Shown here: one piece after another, positions 33,810 to 48,646 of the stretch
Position numbering within the stretch: the stretch's first letter is position 1
Layout of the letters: each line of letters begins with the position of its first letter
From: Telmatherina bonti
Taxonomy: Eukaryota; Chordata; Actinopteri; Atheriniformes; Telmatherinidae
DNA length: 64,000 nt
Assembly: GCA_933228915.1 (NCBI GenBank)
Contig: OW121821.1
Location: forward strand, 39,022,731 to 39,086,730
Reading direction: 5' to 3'
The notes under the pieces: model-generated
The model's input: the letters and a program-made list of their open reading frames with translations, nothing else
The model's database searches: none
What the model was told of the DNA's origin: nothing
Position numbers and translations under genes: made by a program

Positions 33810-36800
33810 ATGTGTATAATGAATGTCAGCGTGGCATGAAGTCAGACACTTCTGCAGTGTTTATTTAAGGTCACACACCATCCCAGGTTTATTGTTTGGT
33901 ATTCTTGGTATCCTTTGACAGGTGCCCCTACAATGAGATAATCAATATTATACACTTCCCCTGTCAGTGATTTTAATGCTGTGGCTGATGGATGTAAACC
34001 CAGGGTACAGTTCAGTGGTGAATCAACCTAAGGAGCTTTGATTAATCCTTTTCAATGTCAGCTATTGTCAAAGAGTGGGATTACAAGCTCCAGGTATTCT
34101 GTTACTTGTCATATTTTCAGCAGGTAGTATAGCAGCATGTTAACATCAGTATCAGTCGGACTTCTTACTATTTTATTATATTCATTCATAGGAAAGTGTT
34201 CATTTTTATTTTCTAATTCAACAGGAAACAAACTACAAAGGTCTATATTATTAAAACTATTCACAGCTCTTCGTTTTACTTAATTACAAAATTTATTGTG
34301 TAACTAATAAATTTAATTGATTAATTACACAATTATCGTTGTTTTAAAAGAAAAAAGTAAAACTGACTGTGCAGAGCAAAAAGACAACAAGAGCTATTTG
34401 TCTTTGAAGTTCAGCTTTTATTTTAACCCCTCATCTCCTCTTTACCTCAAATATCCTTTTTTGCATTTTTGAAGTAAAACAAACTAATTAGACACACGTC
34501 TGACAGATGGCTATCAGTCAAAGAACTAATTTACCTCGACCACTACTGCTGCTGCTGTTGCTGCTGCTTAGGATTAGGTCCGATGACTTTAGCTAAGATT
34601 AGGGCCCCTTTGGAAACACAGAGGAGGCAAGAAGATTACAGCAAATGAGGTAACTGAAATGACCATTGTTACATTTCTTTAAGCTACAATGCTTTGTGTG
34701 AACAGAGGAACCATTGTTCTTTCTGAAATCCTTTTGAGAATTGGTCCTTAAAATGATTTCACACAGGTGGATGGGAAGTTTTATCTTTTTTTTACCTTTT
34801 GGCAAGCTGGTATATTGATTAATTTTTGGAATGAGCTCATATAGTTTTTATTTTGTGGTAAACAAAGTGTTGTTTTCATAACCAAACAGCTACAGTGCAT
34901 CTGTTTGTGGTTGGCAGGACTGTACAGTAACAGTAGCTACAGTGTTTACAGTAGACTCTGTCATTAACAATGGAGCCCATTTAGCTTCAATAGGGCACTA
35001 ATGCCCCCCCCCACCTGTTACACCCCCGCCTCAAACGGCCCCAGCATCGGGGCTCATCTACTGACTGCTGACACAGCCATTACTCACCCGTTTAAAGCAG
35101 CTCTTTGGCCGTGCAGCTCAGCGGGCCTGTGGAGATTTTGGGGAAGGGGGTGTTGCGTGTTAGACGGGGAGGAGTTCAAAGGGTCAGCCTGATGGGCCGC
35201 TGAGATTACCACAAACTCACCATCTGCCACCCAAATGCAGTGAGATTCAGTGTGGAAATCAGTGGCTTGAGTAAATATCATAGACACGTACGACACAGCA
35301 GACCTGGATATGAATCTTATTGGGTTTTTTATGTTACTCTCCAACATGTAAATACTTTAACTGCATGATCAATGACTTACCTTTATAAATATCTGTTCAC
35401 TTCTTACAGCTCAGTGTACAGTTACCTAACAGAGTTGTGCTCATATTTATTCATCCCCTTTCATTAAAGAAGGAAACAGCTCCCTGTAAAATAAGCTGAA
35501 ATTGACTAAAGTAATAATAAATAAAAGTTTTATGAAAATCATTACATTATTTTCTAATTCTGGTTCAATAGAATTTTTTTTTTAAAAAGCAAACAACTAA
35601 GATGATTTATTACATACTACATCCCTCATAAAGTAATATTTTTTTTTAAAAAAGTGCTTTAATTTGTCCAGGACCAATTTGTTTGTTTGTTTGTTTTTCT
35701 TTCTGCAGCTATATTAAATGAAAAAACAGTGTCTTATATTACTAGATTACATTTTTGCAAATTTTTAGTTATTGTTCCTTTTTTGATTTTCCAGTTATTT
35801 GAGTGACTGTTGTAAATTCAGCCTTTTCTTTAATGTCGGGGTGAATCCATATGAGCACAACTGTATAGTCTGCTGTTTGAGGTCAGCCTATCTTGGTACA
35901 ATTTCTCCTTGTATTAACTCTAACTTTTTTTGGGGAAAGTTGCTTTCTTGCTTAAAAATGATGCTTTGAATATCATAAAAAAAAAAACATTGATTAGAGA
36001 CTTTTAAAGGCAAAAGTGATCCCTAAACCCGTCATATAATTTTTAAGTACATTTATCAATCTTGTCTGAATCTCAGCCAACTAAAAACAAACTTGATCAA
36101 TCCACACATTCTTCAAACTTCTGTGTTGAGCAATGATGTCTAATTTAATCACTTCTACTTTTCACGCTCTGAATTGCTCGTATTTTAATGTAGTGAGCTT
36201 ACACGCTAAGGGCTGAAACAATGGTGCAATGGTTGGCACAGTTTCCCCAAAAAAGTTCTGGTTTAAATCTTCTTTGGATAAATATTTATGCTGATACACA
36301 GAACATGTAATCAGTCAATCTAACTTCATTTATAAAGCCATTTTCATCCAGTAAAATGCTATGTGAACTGTTTTAGATATTATAAAAGCATCACTATGCC
36401 TGCCCTTTCCACACACACACACACACAACATTCACAGACACACACACCAACGCCCATTTCCAACACCAATCTTTATCATCACATATACGCCGAGTTACAT
36501 GTTCCTGAGCACAGAGGGGCCTGTCAAGGAAACACTATCACAGGAGCCGTCTGCACCAGGAGTCGACCATACCAAAGTGTCAAGGACATCAGTCAGAAGA
36601 CGTGAAAGGCGCCCCTGCAGCCATGGCCAACATGATACCTGGTGCAAAGGGTTCCCTCTGAGGAACACCAAAAAATACCCTAAAATGATCAAATACATCA
36701 AAATAATGACTTTAAAATGAAAAAAAAAAGAAACAAACTTCTGATTCTACTGTAGTAATCTCACATCTTCTATGTGTAGAAAATCTGTTAGATTGTAATG

Positions 36801-37000
36801 GGAGATATATGTAGTTTATTTAAAGATCCCAACAGAGTTTCAACACCTCAGCTTGAATCGCACGAGTTGCGCTGTGCTAAACCAACCCACTGAATCATGA
36901 ATGGAACATCTCAATATTTACGGAGCAAAAGAGCTGGGAAACAGTGAAGTTATCAAAACAACAACCAAAAATTCCCTAAGCATTTAGGAGACATTTTTAG
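33810..37000. other. Non-coding region without a recognised gene
   Basis: AT-rich. It holds a short (CTG)n-like run at 34,548-34,567 and a GC-richer block at 35,000-35,200 without splice-flanked ORFs. At 36,310-36,700 there is sequence resembling a dispersed fish repeat (TTTATAAAGCCATTTTCATC). Confidence 0.45.
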
Positions 37001-37027
37001 TCAATTAGACACCAACAGATTTTCAGT

Positions 37028-37305
37028 TGTAACCCTTTAAGGTCCTGGTTTCTACCATTTGGTTGAACCTGCCTGAGAATCTCTACCAATGGGTTTGGGA
37101 ATGTAAAATCCAAGCTAAATGTTTGTTGTAACACAACTGTTTCACATTTCTCCCATTTCACTGTCATTATTTTATCATAAACATAAATCTCAACCATTTG
37201 CTATAAAACATTAATCCGAAATAGTTTTTATTCCAAAACAAATAGAAAAATGCAGGAGAACCATTTCACTCTGCGTTTTTTTTAAAGGTGAACATTAAAG
37301 GGTTA
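37028..37305. mobile_element. TTAACCC-ended miniature element
   Basis: The left end GTAACCCTTTAAGGTCC and the right end GTGAACATTAAAGGGTTA are inverted copies (TAACCCTTTAA shared exactly). About 280 bp, no ORF. Related termini occur at 20.2-21.15 and 54.97-55.42 kb. Confidence 0.6.
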
Positions 37306-37429
37306 AGAACATTTCCCAGCTTGCACTCAGTTACCATCAGCATGTCTATGTCTAACATTTTATTTGACTTTTCATTTAGTTTATTTTTATCTATTCTATA
37401 GGCATATACAAATAAACTAATATATTGTA

Positions 37430-37705
37430 ATATTTATAGAATGGAATTGTTCTATAAAAAATTGACTAGTATCATTTTTTGTACTTTTTATCACCTATGT
37501 AAACTTGGTAACATGTACTTGTATATATGAAATTTTGTACTATATTTATTCTTCAGTGAGCGGCAGTGTGTTGGGTGACTTTACTAATGTCCACTGAAGT
37601 GGCAAAATTGCAAACATTTCATCCTTATTTATGAATATACTAGAAAACAACCAACAATAGGTGTCTATTGTAGTGGACATGATGCATCAAGGGGTTGCAT
37701 ATAAA
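37430..37705. repeat. Uninterrupted copy of the 20.2-kb element
   Basis: TTCAGTGAGCGGCAGTGT, TAATGTCCACTGAAGTGG, AACAACC and GTGGACATGATGCATCAA align with both flanks of the 549-bp insert at 20,491-21,039. The site of that insert reads ACTTTACTAATGTCC here, with nothing inserted. Confidence 0.65.
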
Positions 37706-39689
37706 AAGCTGTGAAACTAATCTGTAACTTCATGATGAAGTTTGACAATACAAAAAGCCATAAAGTGAAAGTTCTCACAGCTTACTTTTATCTCCACAGT
37801 TTTTTTTTTTTTATCAGTCCTGGTTGGTGAAATGTACATTTTAAGTTAAATACAAGTTGTATGTTAGTTATTTAACCATACATATTACAGTTTATGTGAC
37901 TATATTTCTTTGCTTTATATCATTGTTGTTCCATTCTGCAACCTGTGCCATTATTTTCGTTTGTTTGATTCAGCATCTACAAAAAGAGCAACACTTATTT
38001 TATAGAACAACAAAAACAATATACCATTTTTCAGTCACATTAACTTTTTTCAGCCAATTCAAACACAAAGATATAAAGTTTTGACTGAAGATCTTAAACT
38101 GACTCCCCGAGATGCTGCAGATCTCACCTAGATAATCCTCCTCAATCTTAACTTGTTAGTAATTGACCGTATTATCAACTCTACTGGCCCATATAAAATC
38201 TTGATTGCATCATACATGGCCCCCTTTAATCTTACCAATATGACCAATAATAGTTAGATTTATCTCTGAAGAACACAGATGCTACTCCATATGAGTCATG
38301 CAAACAACATGCAGAGCTTACGGGTGCTAATTCAAACGGATGCCTCGCCTGGCACACTTTTTCCCGCCTTTGACTAATGCATCATATTGTTTTCTAATCT
38401 GCTTAGGCAGAATTACAATGATAGCCACATCCTCTCTTTTGAAAAAACATTACTTTCAAACATTTAAACCTCCAACTGTCTTTAATCTCTGAGAAAACAA
38501 TTGATTTTCATGCAGCAGCATGCATCACAAAGAGGCCTGATATCTTCCCTGGTATTTTACAAGCTAATCAGCTAACATGTGGTAGCTCACATGTTTTTGT
38601 TGAGCGGCACGGTAAACAAACAGAGGGGAAAATGGTAAGATCTTGTCTGATGCGGCTGCCCTCCGAGGTCAGTGCAGTGGTCACTTATTGTTGTGTAGTC
38701 GAGTGTGATGCTGCAGAGAGGCGTCAGTGGAGGATTAGCGAGCTGTGGCACATGTCGGGGAGTGAGAGTGTGGATAGACCGGGCGTCATGGGAGCTCAGA
38801 GCTGCAAGCACACGACTGAGCACGCTCCACACTAAGGAGGGGGAAGCCCGTCTTATAAGATATGAGAAAACACACGGCATAAACTTTTCCACACGTGATA
38901 TTCACCTGCTGGCAAGTGACAGGTGTAACTCGGCGACAGAGTAAAAGACACGTCAATAACCTTCTTACATTTTAATCACTACCCCAAGCATCCATTTTGG
39001 CTCTTAGCAACTCATTTAGAGGCCCGGAAAGACTGTTTGCATCTCAGACACTAAGTTAATTTCACATTTTACACACTAGTGTCTGATCCTCGGTGTCATG
39101 TGCATCATGACCAAGTGTGGATGTACTAATCAACTTCAGTTGTACTAGTCTGTTATCTGTTAAGATTAACTCCAGGCTCCATACCTTGTTATGTGTTCTG
39201 TATGCAGTCTGATGACTGGTCCAGATGTGAATTTAAGAATATTTTATTCTGTGTTTTATGTGAGGAGAACTGATACAGGCGGTCAGAGGGATTTTTTTTT
39301 TCCTACTGGCCTTAGATGGATATTTGTTTTAGATGCCAGACTCTTTAAAAAAAAATACAAAAAAAACCTTTTTATTATTCATCAAGCTGGCGGGTAGACC
39401 TCTTTCTTTTACCTCCCAAACATCTTTTCCACATTACCTGTTTCAAGTGATAAACATCACACACTCATCATATACCGACATTCCTCTCTCGGCCCAAGAT
39501 GTGGGGTTTTTTTCTGTTTCTTTGGTCCCTGACAAGGAAGCCCTTTTTATGACTTGTCATATTTTTTTTAAAGGTCCCCATAACTTTTGCTTTATACATG
39601 CATATTCATAAAAGTAATTGGAAGCAAAGCAAAGAGATGAAAAGGGAAGGAAGTGTTCAGTGCATCATGGGACGTCCCTCTGCAGTCTA

Positions 39690-40130
39690 AGCTGATGGCA
39701 ACATGACTAAACGGCCGTTACACCACCTCTAACCGTAACATTAATCAGAAAGAAAGGTTTTAAGCCTTATCTTAAAGGCAGAGAGTGTCTGCCTCCTCTA
39801 CCCAAACAGGGAGCTAGTTCCACAGAGAAGGATTTGAGGTCCTGCTTCTCAGTCTACTCTTACAGACTTTGGGAAACACAAGTTAACCTGCACTAGGAGA
39901 AGGAACTGCTCTGTTGGGAAAATTAGATCTTTTATCTGCAAAGGAGCTTCATATGGGAGGAGAAGAACTTTAATCCTTTTCTGGGTGTAACGGATCCAAA
40001 GAGAAAATAAAAACTGAGAATTTCGTTGTTTACCTCGCTGCTGCATTCTGGATCAGCTGCAGATTTTTCTGAGAATATTTAGGAGCAATCACACTGAGTC
40101 CAATGCAAACACAGATTCTAAAGTTAGACT
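39690..40130. repeat. Dispersed teleost repeat, non-coding
   Basis: The blocks AGAAAGGTTTTAAGCCTTAT, GGGAGCTAGTTCCACAGAGA and CTGCTGCATTCTGGATCAGC follow a repeat widespread in fish genomes (from memory). A related stretch lies at 52.74-53.93 kb. Family not named. Confidence 0.4.
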
Positions 40131-40479
40131 TGGACCAAGACACAAAGAAATCAAAGCACAAATTACACAGGTCTCACAGAAAAAAATCAATATAAAAATA
40201 TAAATAATGTAGTAAAAATATCAGTGCAACAGATTTTAATCAGCTGAGATCAATTATTAATCTCTCTTTTACAGTCCATCACAATACCAGAAGCAAATAA
40301 CTTGCATACACTTACAGGAGAAAATTAGAGACACCTATTAAACCAACTTGCATGTTTGGATGGTTCTAACCATCACACAACCCTACAGCCCCACTTTTCA
40401 CCCCATTTCCATTAAAATAAAAGTTCCTGTGGCTTTTATCCCATTCAACCTTTGGATGTTTCCGGCTGTTCTCATTTGT

Positions 40480-40967
40480 TACATTTACATGGGAGTTTTA
40501 TTCCTGTTTAATTCCAAATAAAAGTTAATTCCACTTTATACTGATGAAAAACGACCATGTAAACACTTCATTCCTAATGCTAATTTCTATTCAGAAATAA
40601 ACTTAATTCTGATGTAAGTGTCTGGTTTATTCATATTTTAATTCCAAACTATTTAATTCCTCCGTCATGTGAACCTTCATTCCGCTCTAAGTTAATTCCA
40701 GTCGTTGTGAGCATGCTCGTTACCTTGTCCTGTCCCGATGACGACCGTTGTTTTTCCTCCCGTGTTTGGTGGTCTCTCTTTCTTCTCCTTCTCAGTTGCT
40801 GCAGAAAGTGAAGTAGTATCCCCGTGTTGAGCTGCTACTTCACATTTATAACACAAATAGCGGTGAAACTTGTACTTATTATGTAGTTTTTACAAGTTAC
40901 GACTGAAAAGACGAGAAGCAGGGAGCCAACTTGGTTTATTTAAAAACACATCATGTAACCGTGCATT
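40480..40967. mobile_element. Miniature element, second copy of the Rex3 host repeat
   Basis: Related inverted ends (GTTACATTTACATGGGAGTT left, CATCATGTAACCGTG right) and extended similarity to 23,505-23,899. This copy carries no Rex3. Non-coding. Confidence 0.6.
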
Positions 40968-40999
40968 ATTTAACCGTTTGTTGGAATTGAACCCTGATC

Positions 41000-43900
41000 T
41001 CTGTTGCCAGTTCAGCTCCATATTCATGCAGCCTGAAAACTTATCAAACACTCCACCCTGTCTAATGATTATGAGCTTTAATTCGACCTCTATTAATAGC
41101 TGTTAATCTCCAAACCCTTTGAACCCTACATTATGCTTAGTTGATGCTTTATGTACCATATCCTAATCTATTGGGTTCTCTCCAGATCACTGAGTGCAAT
41201 CAGAGAGACGTGATGTCAGCAAATAAAGGTTTAAACCTGCAAGTCTTAGATAAAAAGTAGCACCTCTTGGTTTTGTTCGTCTTCATCAGCCAACATCCTC
41301 GGCAGGGTTGCAACCTGTAAGGCCACTGTGCTGCCATGTAATCAGGACGGGAACTCGAGCTGTCCCTCACCAGGTCTCTGTGGCCCCACTCATTATCTTA
41401 TCTTCCATTGTAACCCACTGTAATTCCCCCTCTCATGATTGATGATGTCGCTGTCTGATTACACCAAGACAAAACGCCCCTAAGATCACCTTTCGGTCCT
41501 GTGGCCAACTCCACGAGCTCCACGAGGTCTGCTGGAGAGGATGATGTAGGGGGGCTGCTGAGCTGTGTAGGCATGTTGAGTTGCTGTCATATGTTTGAAT
41601 TTCTGAGCAAGAATCAACGCAGTGTTGTAAACAAATCATGTAAATCAGTCATGTTCCACTGTGTTTCTACTGCAAACAGAAGTCAACACACCCCCATGGG
41701 GAAAAGTGATTAAGTTTTAGTGATACTTGGTCATGTTTCATGGATCTGTTGGTAATTTCCTAGATGCACTGAACAAGACACTGAGCAAAGTGTTTCTGAT
41801 AAGGGGCATCATGTGGTGCAACCCATACAGACACAAGAAAGCCTCAGTATAAAACATTTAGGCTGAAGGTTCCTCTGCTGCAGATCAGGTCCCTGGCTGG
41901 CTGTGGACAAATCAGATAGGTAACCTGTGCTCTTTTTAAGAGAGACAGGGAGTCTCATCTCACTGTGTGGCAGGTGGAGACAGATGCCTCATTATCCATG
42001 CCACAGGGGACAAAAACAGATCTGGGACCTGATGCCCCCACTGGCGTTTAGTTTCCAATGCGGTGACATGAGGCAGCCTTGGACCATCGCCGGGCGGTGC
42101 TCATCTCTGACCTCAGTGAGCGCAGGTCGCTCGCAGAGTCACATTAAACTTTCAGAGGACCCAAAGGTCCCCGTCAGGAGTGTTAACAGCAGCATTGTCC
42201 CAGCTCCCTCTGACTCAAAGGGCCTGGTGTAACAAGGCACCCCCTCCACTGGTCAGGAACGCCCCCCCCCTATGGGTCTAGAGATACAGTAACACCTTTC
42301 AAATCCATCTACAGCTACTCTGAGTACCTGTGACTCGGATGCAGAGGCAGAGATGGAGGCGTCAAGACAGCCCTACATTTGTGTTTTAAAAGACGGCCGG
42401 GACTCTCGGCGAGGAAAAACCTGCTGCAGGTGTGGGATCAGACTCAGATGATGGGATTCCCACTGATCACATTAAAGGTGCAGTCCATCTCAACAGGCTG
42501 TCACAACCTGCCAACTAAGACTCACTGATTAAAGTCTTGCTTTGTCTGCAACATTTGAAGCATTCGAGTTTCCTCCATCTTCGTCGATAAGGAAGGATTT
42601 TTATTCATATATATGCAAACTGAAACACAATTCAGCCAATGTTGCTTTTTAGTTACTTAAAATCTTATTTGAAATATTTGTTGAAATACAGCAGGGACTC
42701 CTATTTTCTTTGAAGACCCCCATCATGCAGCTATAAAAAAGCTTTGGACCCTTTCTCAGCCTCATCCCCGAACCATGCTTTGCTTTATGCTTTCATTAAA
42801 TACCTTCTTCCCAAAAATTATGCATTTTAGCTGAATCCTCTCTTGTTCATTGATAAAAACATATCAAATTTAAATATATATTTATCTGCACTGTGGTGTT
42901 TTCCCAGACATGTTTCATTGCAGGCAAAACCAAGATCACCATGATAGACACAAACTACTCCACTGAAGCTGCACCAGCTCATTGACCTCACTAAACTACA
43001 CAATACATGATGAAAATGCATGCACTGATGTCACTCAGGATATTTGTTGTAAAATGTTGTGCTGCAGCAGATTTAGAAGACCTCCATTTATTAACTTTGA
43101 GACCTGCTCTCAAAAAGGATCTTTTGGGGGCCAAAATACTGGTTCCATGTGATTAAAACCATCTGGTTTATTAAAAATAAGTGGATGTATCATGGCCTTC
43201 ATTTTAACAACCATGCAGGCTCTGTTCAGTCGAAGCCTCATCCAACTGTGCTTTTTGGGATTGGGAATAACTAGTCAGGAACACTAATCTGGTGTTAGGC
43301 TGGTATGTCTTTTCTTTTTTAATTTCACAGTGTAAATAAATCAAGATGGCCTTTTAATGCAGTTCTACTAAGCCATCAGATTTTCTGTGACTATTTGAAG
43401 GTAGAGGTGGAGTGCAGGACTCAAACACACAAACTCCAGAGGAAGAAAGGAGGAGGTAACTTTAAGAATGAAACATGAAGATATATAACTACATATAACC
43501 ACAGGGCAGCAACTTAGCATCACAATAGGTAAAGAAGGTATTACAAGCTGAGAGACTGAAAAATGTCTGCAAGTTTACTACAGTGAGCATCTTTTTACAT
43601 CATACAAACCAGACTTCTGCAGCTTTTGTTTTAACTTAACCTGTATTTAACAAAGAAAGTAACTACCAGTTTTCATTTACAATGACAGCATTTGTTGTGA
43701 AATGGTCATTTCTGGCACAGTCAAAAATATTATTACAGGCAATCTTTGGCTGTCTGACCATGACGTGTTTGAATCCATCTCACAACATGGCCAAAGATTA
43801 GTGCTGTGGAGTCTGTGCAGGCAGAAATGAATACATCGAATCATTTAATTTAATCTTACTTTATGTATTTTTAGCTTTTTTTTTTTTTTTTTTTTAAATT

Positions 43901-45460
43901 ATTATTTTATATAGTCTTTCAAATTATAATTTCCTATGGCCTGAAGTAGCAATCAATTTGAAAGTCATGGCATTTAGTGATTCTCATTGCTAAATAAAAA
44001 TGACTAAACAGCACCTCCTAATGGCCAGGCAGAGAACTGCATTACGCAACATTTGCGATCTAATACAGTCAAGGCCACTTTTTCTCTCATATCATTGCAA
44101 CTACATGCGTTCACACCTGCACAGTTAGTCCCCCCATATAAAAATAATTTATATACAAAGACAGGTCACAATGCTGCTTTTTTTTCATTACTGTACTATG
44201 CCAATGGTCTACGTACGTTCACAGATAATTATGATTTATATAATATGATATGACTGATGCTTCAGTCTCGAGCTAGCTGATGGCACGATGATGCCACTAG
44301 AGAGGCTTAAACAATTTTCATGTCCTTCTCTTGAGGAAAACTTCAATTTACTTGAGCAACTGGTTGTTATGACAGATAGTTACTGGGAAAGTCTTGGAGC
44401 TTCTACTGAATAGTTTTGCTAGCTTTGCAAGTTTTTTAATGAATTTGCAATCTTGATGTTGTTAGAATAAGCAGGGGCTTACCTGCCTATCTATATAAAT
44501 TATCATTACTGTGTCTTTCACAGTTTGTGACAGCCTGCCTGCCTAACCCTAGAGCTCACCGCATGTGTCTGCCTAAGATCATAATTGTATTCAGTCATGG
44601 GACTTTTGCAAGCTTGCATACATCCATTGAAGGTAGTGGTTTGTTTGTTTGTTTGTTTATTTATTTATTTGGATCAAAGTGGTGGTCAAAGCTACAAAAT
44701 AAGCTAATATTGCACAAGGAAGACGCAAGATTTGGTCTGAATATTTTCATTTTAGATACAATTTAGCACCAGACACCTTACAAAAGCTGAGATGTGTGGT
44801 GTCAGAAACTATTAGAAATTATCCAATATTTAAGCTTTAGATTAAAGAATTCAGTTTCTTAGTACCTCAGACTGGAGCTTCACAAGTAAGCAGATGAAAT
44901 CAAAGACAAGGTTGTAACTTCTTGGTGTACAGATGAGTAAAAGCAATTGGGCTTAAGACTCTAAATGACAAACCCTGCATTGTTTCTGTTCATGTAACAA
45001 TGCATTTCAGTGTTTTAATAGTAACATAAATGTGTTTAATGTAAACAATCACCCACCATCTCACTCTGTTATAACCTATAATCCTCATAGGGGCTTAGAC
45101 ATCCTTGTGAATAAAGCAAAAAGAACGTTAAAACAAGCTGAGCCCATGTGAATGAGAAGTAAAACAAGGTAACGATCATTTTCATGGTCCCAAAATGGCG
45201 GAAGCCAACAGAGAAGGATCACTAACCAGCTAAAGTCATGCAAACCTATAACAAAGTGATTATTGCAAACTCTTGCCTCTGTTCTTTTTGCGTCCCCAAT
45301 GAAATCAACTTTCACAAGTCAGTTTTCTTGTCATATTTTCAGAAAATATTTGGCTCTGGACCATTTTTATGCCTTCCCATAAAACCTAAACTATAAAAAC
45401 AACTAAAAACAACACAAACATAAGGTATTTTCCAAATACCTTGACCAACAACGAGGGTGT
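41000..45460. other. Non-coding region without a recognised gene
   Basis: No splice-flanked ORF could be supported. The stretch 41.3-42.3 kb is less AT-rich and free of evident repeats, so it could hold regulatory sequence. A poly-T tract lies at 43,877-43,895. Confidence 0.4.
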
Positions 45461-45469
45461 TCGATATTA

Positions 45470-45790
45470 GCTTCTTTTTTTTACCAATATTTGATATATC
45501 GATTTTGTCCAATTCTTAATTATCGATACTGATGTCTGATATGGATATTTGTGGAGCGTGTTGTGTCACACAAACAAAAAATATCTGTAAAACTATACAT
45601 TACATCATTATTTTGTCATTTTGAGTTAGAGTAGATGTAGCTGAAGAGTTTTTGATTTTTGTGTATGTTGTGTAAAAGTTATGTCAATAAAAAAATAAAA
45701 ACTGATACTAATAATTTCCGATATTGTATTTTAATGTCAATGTCAGCCTTTAATATCAGTATGCCGATAATATCAGGCATCTCTTCCACC
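45470..45790. repeat. Repeat rich in ATATCG/CGATA motifs
   Basis: TTCGATATTAGC, TGATATATCGATTTT, ATTATCGATACTGATG and AGTATGCCGATAATATCAGG resemble a known class of fish DNA-transposon derivatives with GCCGATATTATCGG-type ends. No ORF, and ends not clearly defined. Confidence 0.35.
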
Positions 45791-46204
45791 TCATATGTCT
45801 ACAATCTGAGATTATGGGGACACACTTTCCGTCCATGGACTGCATGTATGAACAGTGCTGCAGAACAAGAGTGAATGGTATTATCAGAGAACCCTCAATC
45901 CAGCCCACTCCCTGCTCAGACACAAACGATGCAGGTAAAACCTGAGACACAGTAGAGCAAACAGCATCATAATCCACAGAGCTCACTTCTTTCACAGCTT
46001 CTTCTGAACATAACCCGGGAACTTGTAAATAATCAAACACTATGTCCACTATAACTACACGTCTAATAATCGGCTGCAGTCAGTAATGGCTAAACATAAT
46101 CAGGAAGCTCTGTAAATAGTCAACACTAAGTCAACCTTTACGACATGTGCAATAATAAGCTCATTGTTGCTTGCAGCCTTTGTGTCTTTCCCAGCATATT
46201 GTCA

Positions 46205-46251
46205 TCTATCTAGCTAGCTATGTATCTAGCTAGCTAACTAGCTAGCTATTT
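46205..46251. repeat. (TAGC)n tetranucleotide repeat
   Basis: Imperfect TAGC/CTAG array with interruptions, about 47 bp. Confidence 0.85.
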
Positions 46252-46652
46252 ATTGTGCAATTTGTCTTCCTTTTGTACAGTTATTTATACATTTGATATA
46301 TTTTATACTTAGATCCTAGTTTTAGCTTACTCACTTTTTTACTTTCTTTCCTGTAACTGTCAATCGCGAGAGCTCAGCACAAGATTTTCAAGGTGCTAGG
46401 ACTGTGCACCTAAGAGCGAAATAAAAACCTTGAGCCTTTACCACAACTTCATGCTACATACAGCAAAGTGCATTTAACACTGCATGAAAACAAGATTTTG
46501 GCACACATCTTTGTGATTATCTTTTATCTGGAATGGCTCTACGTATTGGGATCTGACACAGAACAAAGGAAAACTGGGAGTGGGAGGTAGCGACATAGTG
46601 CAGGTATGGTAACTGGCTAACAGATTTCAGGAGTTGAGGCAGAAGAAAGCCT

Positions 46653-47172
46653 AAAGGCCCATTTCTGCTCCCTTACGTAGTAAATAAGGATGTCCGTTTT
46701 GAACGTTTTCATACATTGTCGCTTTCATACTTCCATACATCTTTTATTTTGCAATAGTTGTTAAATCAGTTCATCCACTAGTGGGCAGTGTTGAGTTTGG
46801 AGTTCATTTCCCAGTTTTGACACTGGTTGGTAGCTGTAATTTACTGCGATACAACTGTCCAAAAACAACAGAAGTAAAAAGAATCAAACCACAATGTTTT
46901 TTGCTGTTTGCTGTCTTTTTCATATTCTTTTAATTTGGTGGTTTCTGTGTCATTGTCTTCTTGTTCCTTTTCTTTTCTATGGTTTGTGTCTGCAGCTGGT
47001 TTTATGTGGGTTATACAACTCAACACTGCCCCCCCCCCGTGATTTTCTGTCAAGTGACAGATAGCGAGGCCTCTTGAAGACCAACCAAATTACGTGCATA
47101 ACCATCGCTGGAGACGGACCAAACTGTCTGTCCATCTGCATATCTGTCTTCTGCATGTAGCAGAAATGGGCG
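46653..47172. mobile_element. GCCCATTTCTGCT-ended miniature element
   Basis: The left end AAAGGCCCATTTCTGCTCC and the right end, which reverse-complements to TAACGCCCATTTCTGCTAC, share 13 bases exactly. About 520 bp. No transposase reading frame. Confidence 0.55.
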
Positions 47173-48256
47173 TTAACAGAGACAACATGGGGAAGTGATC
47201 TCAGAAAAGAAATGAGAACCCTGGACATGAAACAGAATATAAAACCCAAGATTCACCTAAGAAAACTTAAAGAAAACAAAGACATTAAAGTGACAAATTA
47301 ACACTTAAAACATAATAAACACCCAGAAAAAGTCCCAGTCCAGTGTTTGTATTGCCAGTTTCCTCAGATTTTGGCCCAACAAGCAGTGACATCTGTTGAA
47401 GTTGACAGTGTCGTAATAACTCTGACCCCCTACTGTTAAAATACAATCGTATTTATTTGGGTTTGGTGGATTTAATATTTCAAAAACACAGTATTAATTA
47501 ATAAAAACACCTGCTCCAGATTTGAGGTTTTGGCTGCAAGCTGTTCACAAAAACTGTGCATTTTAATGTTTTTTTAGATTTATTTTATTTGTTTATACAC
47601 ATAATTGAAATGAATGCAACACAAAACCTGCTATTTAAGTAAAAATACCCCATTTTAAAAAGTGCAAAGTTAATAACTAATTAATCATGATTTAACAATT
47701 ATATGAAGGATAAAAGTGGATGATGGAAAAACAACCATTTTTAAGTTTACAATTCAAAAGTTTATTTAGTTATTTTTGGCTTTTATTTGATGGGTTTATG
47801 TTTATACTGAGGTTCATAAAGGTTTTAAAAAAAAAAAACACTTATTGGACACCAGGCAGGCCTACCCCCCCATCGTATTTCTTTTTCTTTGATTACAAAT
47901 CTGGGGGTCAGGTTTCCATAGTGACTCAAGTTAAACTGTAGGATTGTGCAATAAGTTTACTGAACCCCTTTTAGATGACGCGATGACTCACCACCAACCA
48001 GCAACTGGCATGGGAAGGCTGCAATAGGACCAGGTCAAGGTCCTCTGTGGTATTTACCAACTCTAATTTAAATAATAAACAAGTAAATAAATGAAACAAT
48101 ATTAATGTTAAGCTCTATAACAGATCAAATCGGGCAGTGTGCACAGTCCATTGTGTCTCTTATAAACTCACAATTTTCAGCAACTTAATATTTGTATTCT
48201 CAAATACCCTCTTTAACCCTTGAAGACCGGATCCATAAAATATGGTAAGAAATCTT

Positions 48257-48380
<124 letters not shown>

Positions 48381-48646
48381 AAATATAAATATGAGGTGTT
48401 TATTTGGTCCTTTAACAATGAAAAAATTAACAAGGCACCATTTATTACCATGTGACAAGCCAGAAGCATCAGATTGTGTACAACACCAGTGAAATGTTAT
48501 TTAAACCTTTCATTAGCACTGAGCACAAGGAAGAAATTAGATTGTCATGTTTTGTTTGTTTTTTCTGAAATTACTTTATATATTCATTTATTTTTTAATA
48601 TAGTCCAATCTCTGCATTGTAACTTAGTGGTTCATGATCATTTCTT

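Noticed and set aside
45085..45315. 76-codon minus-strand frame with a faint THAP-like VCNNHF motif
   Set aside because: Too short, and the zinc-binding pattern is incomplete.
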